A stretch of 36,296 bases of DNA from Oscillospiraceae bacterium (GTDB lineage Bacteria; Bacillota_A; Clostridia; Oscillospirales; Oscillospiraceae), in assembly GCA_017470325.1 (NCBI GenBank), contig JAFUES010000031.1, positions 1 through 36,296 on the forward strand, given 5' to 3'. Made by a program: the position numbers and the translations under genes. Below, piece by piece: positions 1 through 5,844 of this stretch; the first letter of the stretch is position 1, and every line of letters begins with the position of its first letter. The notes beneath the pieces were generated by a model. The model saw only the letters and a program-made list of their open reading frames with translations, did not search any database and had not been told where the DNA came from.

Positions 1-18
1 ACCTGTATCTTGCGGCAT

Positions 19-70
19 AAAAAACCGCAAATTCCGGTCGGATGCCTTAGCAGCCAACCGGAATCTGCGG
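19..70 (-). terminator. Intrinsic terminator of the peptide-modification operon
   Basis: On the minus strand a 14-bp stem (arms 57-70 and 25-38, 13 of 14 matched) with an 18-nt loop is followed by six U (19-24). It lies about 120 bases past the stop of the S26-type peptidase gene and is the first strong terminator downstream of it. I see no gene between 71 and 192. Confidence 0.8.
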
Positions 71-192
71 TTGCCACAGCGCCGCAGCGCTGTGAACTTT
101 CTTTTAATTATTTCACTGTCTTCTTGACGGGGTGCAGTTCAGCGCGCCGGAGCCTTTGCTATTATGCGTCTAAAAACTAAAACCTCACCACG

Positions 193-624
193 TCATTTGT
201 CCAGCAGCTTTTTCAGGCGGAGCAGCGCCCGCTTGGACAGCACCCGGGGGCCCTGCACGGCCAGGACCAGGGCGGTATAGGCCCGGTAGGCCGGGTCCTC
301 CACGCGGCCGGGCTTCCCGTCCCGAACAAAGGTGGTCATGACGCCCAGCACGTCCGCCTCGGCCACGGTCTCGGTCCCGATGGCGTTGTCGCCCCGGCAG
401 ACATAGCCCGCCGCCCGGACCCGGATCACCCGGTGGAGCACGTAGTTTCCCCGGTGGCGAAAGAGCACCACGTCCCCCACGCGGCAGCGGCCAGGGCCCT
501 TCTTCGTCACGGTGAACAGGTCCCGGCCCTGGCGCAGCAGGGGCTCCATGCTGGTCCCCTTGTTGGTATAGGTCAGCGTGCCGTGCAGGTCCAGCTGCCG
601 CTCAAAGCTCAGGGGCTCATTCAT
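193..624 (-). CDS. S26-type (SipW/Sec11-like, Ser/His) peptidase without a membrane anchor
   Basis: The 143-residue product has the S26 signal-peptidase core. The Ser motif GTSMEPLL puts the nucleophile at S25, YVLHRVI puts a candidate general base at H64, and RGDN lies at 77-80. Spacing Ser to His is about 39 residues, as in the SipW/Sec11 branch, where His replaces the Lys of SipS. I see no N-terminal hydrophobic anchor, so the protein is probably cytosolic or peripheral, unlike true signal peptidases. ATG at 624 is chosen because it overlaps the end of the PqqD-like gene (stop at 617-619) and suits translational coupling; a GTG at 633 is an alternative. It is the last gene of the cassette. 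Inferred role: leader removal or other processing of a modified peptide. Small S24/S26-like proteins of this kind recur beside PqqD and HPr-kinase-like genes in Firmicutes (from memory). Confidence 0.8.
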   Translation of the reverse strand: MNEPLSFERQLDLHGTLTYTNKGTSMEPLLRQGRDLFTVTKKGPGRCRVGDVVLFRHRGNYVLHRVIRVRAAGYVCRGDNAIGTETVAEADVLGVMTTFVRDGKPGRVEDPAYRAYTALVLAVQGPRVLSKRALLRLKKLLDK

Positions 625-877
625 CCAGCGCACCCACGGACCGCAGCGCCTCCAGCGCCTTCTTCACGTCCCGGGCCAGCACCTCCGCCGGGGCGTCGTA
701 GCGCGCCTCCATGGCGGCCAGCAGCTCCGCCTCGGTGGTGTCCCGCTCCAGCAGGGACAGCAGCTCCCCCAGAGTGGCGTTGCCCTTCACGATGCCCGCA
801 AAGGCGGCGCTGCCCGCGGGCACCAGCAGGGCCTCCCGCCCGGCGCTGTGGACGATGAATTCCTCTTTCAGCTTCAT
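617..877 (-). CDS. PqqD-like RiPP recognition element (peptide chaperone)
   Basis: The 86-residue protein matches the stand-alone PqqD/RRE fold. It has an N-terminal strand region (residues 1-30), then helices with the family-typical pattern of a central LLERDTTEAELLAAM stretch and a C-terminal DVKKALEALRSVGAL. PqqD-like domains bind leader peptides of ribosomally made precursors and present them to modifying enzymes; in lasso systems the equivalent is B1. The start has an AAGGAGG site 8 bases upstream and forms an ATGA overlap with the kinase-like gene, so the two are translationally coupled. The likely client is the Thr-rich protein at 1747-2175, whose N-terminus has a Tyr-x4-Leu motif. No enzyme such as an asparagine synthetase, transglutaminase-like protease or radical SAM is present, so the chemistry is open. 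Confidence 0.85.
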   Translation of the reverse strand: MKLKEEFIVHSAGREALLVPAGSAAFAGIVKGNATLGELLSLLERDTTEAELLAAMEARYDAPAEVLARDVKKALEALRSVGALDE

Positions 878-1590
878 GGCGTTTCCTCCTTGCTCATGGT
901 CTCATAGGCCAGCCGCGCCGCCTCCGGCGCCATGTTGCAGCCCAGGCGGTAAAAGCGCAATCGGGCGCAGAGCCCGTCCAGCAGTTCCAAAGTCCGCCGC
1001 AGGGCCGCCGGGTCCGCCGGGCGGTAGACCTGGGCCAGCAGCAGGGGCCAGACCTCCGCCCCGGACAGGGGCGCGATGACGTTTTCCGCCGCCTGCTCCA
1101 GAAAGCAGACGGCCCGCAGGGGGGCGGCGATGTTCTCCCCCAGGCGGTGCTTGCCGTTCCAGGGGGTGCCGTAGACGGTGACGCCCTCCGGCCCCAGGCG
1201 CAGCAGGGGCTTGTCGTCGTTGATCATGCGCACCCGCGCGCCCAAAAGCTCCCGCCAGAGGCGGGCGTGGGTGCTCTTGCCGGTGCCGCTGGGGGCGGTG
1301 AACAGGTAGCCGAGGCCGTCGACTTCCAGGGCGGAGCCGTGGAGCAGCAGCCCGCCACGGGCGGGCATGGCCTCGGCGATCTGCCGGTAGACGGCCAGGG
1401 TCTCCAGATAGGCGTCGCTGTACCCGGCGGCGCCGTCCATGGTCCGCTCCCGTGCGATGTCCGCCGCCGCGACGCGCACCCTCAGCTCCGGCGCGCCCTC
1501 TGTGCGGTAATCCCGGCACAGGTCCTGGACCTGGGCGTGCAGGGAGACGATCTCGATATTCGTTTCCGCGATGCGGTACAGGCCGGTCAT
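874..1590 (-). CDS. HPr-kinase-like ATPase (PadeK/SynE-type, RiPP-associated)
   Basis: The 238-residue protein resembles the C-terminal catalytic domain of HPr kinase. It has a P-loop APSGTGKST near residues 99-107, preceded by GLLLHGSALEV, and then MINDDKPLLR and YGTPWNGKHRLG, the usual order in the HPr-kinase-like proteins of peptide clusters. Length suits a catalytic domain without the HPrK N-terminal domain. In the paeninodin lasso pathway a homologue phosphorylates a Ser of the precursor (established for that family). Here the target would be the Thr/Ser-rich neighbour at 1747-2175 (inference). ATG at 1590 is chosen because GGAGGG lies about 7 bases upstream; longer in-frame starts extend into the promoter. 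It is first in a three-gene overlapping operon with its own promoter. It is not the global carbon-control kinase HprK, whose signature region I do not see. Confidence 0.8.
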   Translation of the reverse strand: MTGLYRIAETNIEIVSLHAQVQDLCRDYRTEGAPELRVRVAAADIARERTMDGAAGYSDAYLETLAVYRQIAEAMPARGGLLLHGSALEVDGLGYLFTAPSGTGKSTHARLWRELLGARVRMINDDKPLLRLGPEGVTVYGTPWNGKHRLGENIAAPLRAVCFLEQAAENVIAPLSGAEVWPLLLAQVYRPADPAALRRTLELLDGLCARLRFYRLGCNMAPEAARLAYETMSKEETP

Positions 1591-1644
1591 GGGCAGCCCT
1601 CCGATCCTTCCAGGCTCGCCGGGGATCGACGGATCCCGTCTCTT

Positions 1645-1674
1645 ATTATAGGCGGCGCGGCGCGGCTTTGTCAA
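1645..1674 (-). promoter_or_regulatory. Sigma-A-type promoter for the kinase/PqqD/peptidase operon
   Basis: On the minus strand a perfect TTGACA (1674-1669) and perfect TATAAT (1650-1645) are separated by 18 bases that are entirely G/C-rich. The kinase-like gene starts 55 bases downstream. The modification genes therefore need not depend on transcription of the precursor-like gene. Confidence 0.75.
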
Positions 1675-1694
1675 TCGCCGGGGGCAAACAGAAG

Positions 1695-1722
1695 GGACCG
1701 GCGCGCAAGTGCGCGCCGGTCC
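1695..1722. repeat. GC-rich palindromic hairpin, copy 1 of a 27-nt repeat
   Basis: A perfect 12-bp stem (1695-1706 with 1711-1722) closes an AAGT loop. Bases 1695-1721 recur identically at 3849-3875. It sits just after the Thr-rich gene (minus strand) and before the promoter of the kinase operon, where a terminator is expected, but the following bases (CCCTTCTGTTTG on the minus strand) are only moderately U-rich. It may stop or slow transcription, or may be a mobile palindromic repeat. Confidence 0.75.
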
Positions 1723-1746
1723 TTGTTGCTGCTGTTGACGGTTAGG

Positions 1747-2175
1747 TTATACTTCATCAAATGTGTAGTACTTGCCACCTTCGCCGAGGTGCCATAAGAC
1801 ACCCCTTTCATCAATAAAGCGAGGGGACCCCTGATCCTCTCCGTCCGGCGTTAACTGATGCGTCTCGGTTACCGGATCCACGCCGAGACCATATACAAAC
1901 TGTCCTTCCGTCCAAGGCGTCTCGTCGCCGTCGTCGGTGTTGTCGTTGTCCGTTCCGGTGTCGTCCGTAGTGGTGGTGTCGTTAGTGGTGGTCTCTTCTT
2001 TGGTCGCGGTATCTTCCTTCGCAGTGGTCGTATCTTCCTTGGTGGCCGTCTGTTCCGTGGTCGTGGTCGTATCCTCCTTGGCGGGCGTGGTCTCGGCCGC
2101 GTCCGAGGTGGTGATGATATCCGCCGCGCCGAAGCGGATGATCTCCAGCGTCAGTTCTTCATAACGTTCTTTCAT
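1747..2175 (-). CDS. Thr/Asp/Glu-rich short protein with leader-like N-terminus; putative RiPP precursor
   Basis: The 142-residue product has three parts. Residues 1-24 read MKERYEELTLEIIRF then GAADIITTS, which resembles leaders of small Firmicute peptides beside PqqD-like genes. Y5-x4-L10 matches the Tyr and Leu of the lasso YxxPxL recognition motif, with Leu in place of Pro. Residues of about 25-88 are a low-complexity run of Thr with Asp, Glu, Lys and Ala, including repeated KEDTTT units. The last 55 residues are more ordinary (GQFVYGLGVDP, WHLGEGGKYYTF). It has no signal peptide, Cys or catalytic motif. ATG at 2175 follows a perfect AAAGGAGG; a longer frame to 2229 would start inside the promoter. 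Neighbouring kinase, PqqD and peptidase genes suggest a substrate that is phosphorylated and processed (inference). A structural low-complexity protein is the alternative. Confidence 0.6.
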   Translation of the reverse strand: MKERYEELTLEIIRFGAADIITTSDAAETTPAKEDTTTTTEQTATKEDTTTAKEDTATKEETTTNDTTTTDDTGTDNDNTDDGDETPWTEGQFVYGLGVDPVTETHQLTPDGEDQGSPRFIDERGVLWHLGEGGKYYTFDEV

Positions 2176-2227
2176 GGGGCCTCCTCCTTTATGTGGAAAA
2201 AGTTTGGAAATCCTTGGATTTAGCCCC

Positions 2228-2254
2228 ATTATATATATATATATAAATTGTCAA
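2228..2254 (-). promoter_or_regulatory. Promoter of the Thr-rich gene with a (TA)8 tract between -35 and -10
   Basis: On the minus strand TTGACA lies at 2254-2249 and TATAAT at 2233-2228, both perfect, with a spacer of 15 bases. The spacer is mostly an uninterrupted TA repeat (eight units at 2230-2245, counting those inside the -10). Gain of one unit would give the optimal 17-base spacer, so slippage could switch expression. The gene starts about 53 bases downstream. Confidence 0.75.
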
Positions 2255-2312
2255 GAACGGCGGCGCGGGTTTTCCGTTTTTAGTTTTAAGTTTTAAGAAA
2301 AAAAGCACCGAA

Positions 2313-2370
2313 TCCGTCATCACAAACCAGTGATCGTGTCATCGCTTCGCGATGACGGAAACGGGTTTTT
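2313..2370. other. Nested inverted repeats in a divergent intergenic region
   Basis: The 365-base gap between the divergent genes starting at 2175 and 2541 holds, besides two promoters, a hairpin 2338-2345/2349-2356 (8 bp, 3-nt loop) and a competing 9-bp pairing 2313-2321/2351-2359 that shares its right arm. T5 follows at 2366-2370 on the plus strand, and an A-rich run at 2298-2304 would be a U-run on the minus strand. No gene ends here, so it is not an obvious gene terminator. It could be a small RNA end or a relic repeat. Confidence 0.5.
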
Positions 2371-2481
2371 GTCAATCGCGACCCTCATACATTTACAAGT
2401 CTACGGACAAAACACCGCCGATATGACGGTTAAATTTCCGCCAAATCAAAGAAAAATATTTCGCCAAATCGCAGATTTTCC

Positions 2482-2510
2482 TTGAATATGACACCCGCAT
2501 ACGTTATAGT
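2482..2510 (+). promoter_or_regulatory. Promoter of the DUF4143 ATPase gene
   Basis: TTGAAT (2482-2487) and TATAGT (2505-2510) are separated by exactly 17 bases. The ATG follows 30 bases later behind a G-rich stretch (GGGGGG near 2528) that serves as ribosome binding site. Confidence 0.7.
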
Positions 2511-2540
2511 ATAGTTATCCTGTGAGATGGGGGGATATGA

Positions 2541-3818
2541 ATGGCAAGCTATATGCCGAGAGTGATCGACGAGACCATTGCAAATCGTCTGAGAAATAAG
2601 GGCGCGATCTTGGTGGAAGGAGCAAAATGGTGCGGAAAGACCACAACTTGTGAGCAGCACGCCGCCAGTATTTTATATATGAGCGATCCTGACCGGAGAA
2701 ATCAAAATCTCCAATTGGCGGATATCAGCCCCCGCTCCCTTTTAGTTGGCGAGGCACCGCGCCTGATCGACGAATGGCAGATAGCCCCCAAACTGTGGGA
2801 CGCGGTGCGGTTTGAGGTGGATCACAGGGAGGGCTTCGGGCATTTCCTGTTGACTGGTTCCGCTGTGCCTGCGGAAATGGAACAAGTACATCATACGGGA
2901 ACGGGACGCTTTGCCTGGATCAAGATGCGGCCTATGAGCCTGTACGAGTCGGGAGAGTCCTCTGGCGCAGTCAGCCTCGGCGCGCTGTTTTCCCCCGACA
3001 AGGATCCGATCTTTACCGAAAATAGGGCGACGCTGGAGGATATTACGTTTCTTATCTGTCGCGGGGGATGGCCGCAGGCGACCTTCCTGGAAGGGAAAGA
3101 CGCACTGATACAGTCCTTCGACTACCTGGACGCTGTCGTAAAGTCCGATATCAGCCGCGTGGACGGTGTCTCCCGCAACGAAACCCGTGCGCGGCTCTTG
3201 ATGCGCTCTCTGGCGCGGCATCAGGGGACCCAGGCGCCAAACACCACGATCTGTGAGGATATCAATGTCAGCGACGATATGGAGCTGAGCAAGGATACCG
3301 TGGTTTCCTATACGAACGCGCTGAAAAAAATTTTCGTAATTGAGGATTGCCCGGCATGGAGCCCGAACTTACGCTCCAAAACAGCGATCCGCACGACTGA
3401 CACACGCTATTTTGTCGATCCCTCTATCGCTACCGCTGCGCTGGGCGTTGGCCCTGGCGACCTGCTGAACGATCTGGCGACCTGCGGCCTGTTCTTTGAA
3501 ACACTTTGTATGCGTGACCTGCGCGTGTATACTGAGGCATTGGACGGCAGCGTGTATCATTTCCGCACGAAGGAAGGACTTGAGTGTGACGCCGTCATCC
3601 ACCTGCGCAACGGGAGCTACGGACTTGTAGAGGTCAAGCTCGGCGGTGATAAGCTCATTGAGGAGGGCGCGCATACGTTGAAGACCGTCGCCGATAAGAT
3701 CGATACGAAAAAAATGAAAGAGCCTGCCTTTCTGATGGTCCTGACCGGTACTTCGCCCTATGCCTACAGACGCAAGGACGGCGTGTATGTCGTACCGATC
3801 ACGGCTTTAAAGAATTAG
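2541..3818 (+). CDS. AAA_14/DUF4143 ATPase with PD-(D/E)xK-like C-terminus
   Basis: The 425-residue protein has the two-part architecture of the AAA_14-DUF4143 family. The N-terminal P-loop reads GAKWCGKT (27-34), the common GxRWxGKT variant, followed by a Walker-B-like PRLIDEWQIAP (73-83) and the sensor-like HFLLTGSA. The C-terminal half carries a restriction-nuclease-like pattern, D350 then E364-V-K366, close to the usual DUF4143 spacing. The family is widespread, often monocistronic and of unresolved function; proposals include DNA-processing or conflict roles. It is complete, has its own promoter and is transcribed alone. Its base composition is less GC-rich than the flanking genes, and it lies between two copies of a 27-nt palindrome, which fits acquisition as part of a cassette. 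No toxin or partner gene is adjacent. Confidence 0.85.
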   Translation: MASYMPRVIDETIANRLRNKGAILVEGAKWCGKTTTCEQHAASILYMSDPDRRNQNLQLADISPRSLLVGEAPRLIDEWQIAPKLWDAVRFEVDHREGFGHFLLTGSAVPAEMEQVHHTGTGRFAWIKMRPMSLYESGESSGAVSLGALFSPDKDPIFTENRATLEDITFLICRGGWPQATFLEGKDALIQSFDYLDAVVKSDISRVDGVSRNETRARLLMRSLARHQGTQAPNTTICEDINVSDDMELSKDTVVSYTNALKKIFVIEDCPAWSPNLRSKTAIRTTDTRYFVDPSIATAALGVGPGDLLNDLATCGLFFETLCMRDLRVYTEALDGSVYHFRTKEGLECDAVIHLRNGSYGLVEVKLGGDKLIEEGAHTLKTVADKIDTKKMKEPAFLMVLTGTSPYAYRRKDGVYVVPITALKN

Positions 3819-3848
3819 CAGTCAGAAGAACGAGGCGACAGGAAACAA

Positions 3849-3968
3849 GGACCGGCGCGCAAGTGCGCGCCGGTCAGACTGTAGACAAAGTACCCATAGA
3901 AAGTGCTTTCGCACTCCCTATGGGTACTTTGTCTACAGTCTGAAAGCCGGTCACTGACCGGCTTTCAG
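3849..3968. repeat. Triple palindrome array between convergent genes
   Basis: Three hairpins follow one another with almost no unpaired bases. The first (3849-3875) is identical to bases 1695-1721. The second has perfect 25-bp arms (3875-3899 with 3918-3942) around an inner AGTGC-TTTC-GCACT hairpin. The third has 14-bp arms (3940-3953 with 3955-3968) and overlaps the stop codon of the deformylase gene. None has a U-tract on either strand, so they are not textbook terminators, though they would probably stall RNA polymerase between the convergent genes. A mobile palindromic element or cruciform-forming DNA are alternatives. Confidence 0.75.
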
Positions 3969-4459
3969 AGATCGCGCTTCATTTCCATCAGATAGAAGGA
4001 CTTGCCGTCCACCGCGCGCATGGTGGCGAGGATGCCGTCCAGGTGGTCGTACTCGTGCTGCAGCAGCTCGGACAGGTCGCCCTCCAGGGCCATCTCCCGG
4101 GCCTGGCCCTGCTCGTCCGTGTAATGGATGACGGCGCGCCTGTAGCGCTCCACCCGGACCAGCAGCCCGGGGAAGGACATGCAGTCGTCCAGCAGGGTGT
4201 ACTTCTCCCCGTCGGGAAAGGTCAGACTGGGGTTGACGAACACATAGGGCTTATTGGTGTACATGTACAGCAGGCGGCGCTGCACCCCGATCTGGGGCGC
4301 GGCGATGGCCCGGCCCGCGCCGTGGACGCGGCGGTACTCCATCAGGGTGTCGTGCAGGTCCTCCACCCAGCCGGGCAGGGAGGGCAGGTCCTCCTCCGTT
4401 ACCGGCGGACTGATCTCGTAGAGCTGGGGATTCCCCAAGGTCAGGATCTCACGGATCAT
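3965..4459 (-). CDS. def: Peptide deformylase
   Basis: The 164-residue enzyme removes the formyl group from the N-terminal Met of new proteins, using a metal held by Cys and two His. All three family motifs are visible: GRAIAAPQIG (49-58, a variant of GxGLAAPQxG), DDCMS with C93 in place of the usual EGCLS, and QHEYDHLDG with H135, E136 and H139. Its ATG overlaps the stop of the GtrA-like gene (ATGA), so it is translated with the membrane glycosylation operon, an unusual place for def, which more often sits with fmt or priA. Motif changes suggest a second, divergent deformylase rather than the sole essential one, but that is inference. The stop codon lies inside a hairpin. Confidence 0.9.
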   Translation of the reverse strand: MIREILTLGNPQLYEISPPVTEEDLPSLPGWVEDLHDTLMEYRRVHGAGRAIAAPQIGVQRRLLYMYTNKPYVFVNPSLTFPDGEKYTLLDDCMSFPGLLVRVERYRRAVIHYTDEQGQAREMALEGDLSELLQHEYDHLDGILATMRAVDGKSFYLMEMKRDL

Positions 4460-4887
4460 GGCGCGTCCTCCTTCTTCTTGCGGAAGATCAACAGCTTGCT
4501 GATCACATAGTTCAAAACAACCACCACCACCTGGGCGATCAGCTTGATGAGCATGTCGTTGCAGTGGAGCAAAGTGACGAACACGAACAGCAGCAGCTCC
4601 TCCACCCCCAGGGTGGCGAGCCGCCCCACGTAGAAGGACACGAACTGCCGCAGCGCCTCCCCCCGGCTGCGGGGCTGTGCCTCAAAGACCCACTTGGCGT
4701 TGGTGAAGTAGGCAAAGGTCACCGCGCAGATCCAGCTGACCACATTGGCGATCAGGGTGTTGAGCCCCAGGGGGTGCCCGGCCAGCCAGAAGGTGACCAG
4801 GCTCACCACCGTGGTCAGGCCGCCGAAGATCAGATACAGCAGCACTTCCTTGTATTTCAGGCACAGGGCCTTGATCTTGTCGATCAT
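4456..4887 (-). CDS. GtrA-like membrane protein (polyprenyl-linked sugar flippase family)
   Basis: The 143-residue protein has four predicted membrane helices, at about 15-37, 40-60, 80-105 and 110-132, and the GtrA signature region with FGGLTTVVS near the first helix and YFTNAKWVF between helices 2 and 3. It ends in a basic tail (FRKKKEDAP). GtrA/GtcA proteins are thought to help move undecaprenyl-phosphate-linked sugars across the membrane for decoration of teichoic acid or other surface glycans. It overlaps the GtrB-like gene by ATGA upstream and the deformylase by ATGA downstream. With the polytopic glycosyltransferase at 5845-7437 it completes a three-component system like CsbB/GtcA/YfhO. 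Confidence 0.9.
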   Translation of the reverse strand: MIDKIKALCLKYKEVLLYLIFGGLTTVVSLVTFWLAGHPLGLNTLIANVVSWICAVTFAYFTNAKWVFEAQPRSRGEALRQFVSFYVGRLATLGVEELLLFVFVTLLHCNDMLIKLIAQVVVVVLNYVISKLLIFRKKKEDAP

Positions 4888-5813
4888 TCCGCCGTCTCCT
4901 CTCTGCCGCAGATCCGGGACACGATGTAGCGGGGACGGCCCTTGATCTCCTCATAGATCCGCGCCACGTAGAAGCCGATGATGCCCAGGCTGATCATGAT
5001 CAGGGAGCTGGCGATCAGCAGCAGCAGGATCACCGTGGTGAAGCCGCCCAGAGCGTTGCCCAGGATCTTCTGCACCAGGGCCTCCACCCCGAAGACCACC
5101 GCGATGACCAGCATCACCACGCCCAGAATGGTGATGATGTGCAGCGGCGCGGAGGAGAAGGAGCCGATGTTGTTGATGGCGTATTTGATCAGGGAGCGGG
5201 TGGACCACTTGCTCTCCCCGGCCACCCGGTCCCGGACCCGGTAGCTGACCTCCGCCTTCTTGAAGCCCACCCAGAAGGACAGGGCCCGGAAGAAGACGTT
5301 GCGCTCCGGCATCTGGTTGAGGGTGTCCACCACCTTGCGGTCCAGGAGCTTGAAGTCCGAGGAGGAGGCCATGTCCATGCCGGTGGCCTTGCTGATCAGA
5401 CGGTAGAAGCTGTTGGCTGCGAAGCGGTGCATGGCGCTCTCGGTGCCGCGGTCCTCCTTGATGCCCTCCACCACCTCATAGCCCTGCTCCCAGAGCCGGT
5501 ACATCTCCACCAGCTTCTCGGGCGGGTGCTGCAGGTCGCAGTCCAGGATGGCCACGCAGTCGCCCCGGGCCTGTTCCAGCCCGGCGAACATGGCGGCCTC
5601 CTTGCCGAAGTTGCGGCTGAAGTGCACGCCCACCACGCGGCTGTTTTCTTGGGACACCCGCTGGATCTCCGCCCAGGTCTGGTCCCGGGAGCCGTCGTCC
5701 ACGAACAGCAGCTCATGGTCGATGGCGGCCTCGTCCAGGATGCGGCCGATGGTATCAGCCGCCAGGGCGATCATTTTTTCCTCGTTGTAGGCGGGAAGGA
5801 TCACAGATAACAT
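4884..5813 (-). CDS. GtrB-like family 2 glycosyltransferase (undecaprenyl-phosphate sugar synthase)
   Basis: The 309-residue protein has an N-terminal GT-A domain (MLSVILPAYNEEKMI, LLFVDDGSRDQTW and the DxD-type ILDCDLQHPPEK) and two C-terminal membrane helices at about 228-250 and 262-290. This is the GtrB/DPMS/CsbB layout. Such enzymes transfer a sugar, often glucose or GlcNAc, from a nucleotide sugar to undecaprenyl phosphate at the inner membrane face; the sugar here cannot be told. A GAGGAG site lies upstream of the ATG at 5813. It is the second gene of the operon, 31 bases after the large glycosyltransferase gene, and overlaps the GtrA-like gene by four bases. Confidence 0.92.
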   Translation of the reverse strand: MLSVILPAYNEEKMIALAADTIGRILDEAAIDHELLFVDDGSRDQTWAEIQRVSQENSRVVGVHFSRNFGKEAAMFAGLEQARGDCVAILDCDLQHPPEKLVEMYRLWEQGYEVVEGIKEDRGTESAMHRFAANSFYRLISKATGMDMASSSDFKLLDRKVVDTLNQMPERNVFFRALSFWVGFKKAEVSYRVRDRVAGESKWSTRSLIKYAINNIGSFSSAPLHIITILGVVMLVIAVVFGVEALVQKILGNALGGFTTVILLLLIASSLIMISLGIIGFYVARIYEEIKGRPRYIVSRICGREETAE

Positions 5814-5844
5814 AGGAAACTCCTCTCTGATTCGCGGAGCGGAT

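Noticed and set aside
75..94. 8-bp perfect hairpin (75-82 with 87-94) followed by AACTTTCTTTT on the plus strand
   Set aside because: No plus-strand gene ends before it within the window; could end a gene outside, but there is no evidence.
193..2175. Complete lasso peptide cluster
   Set aside because: Kinase, PqqD-like and a leader-like motif fit, but there is no asparagine-synthetase cyclase or transglutaminase-like protease in the window and the core region is far too long.
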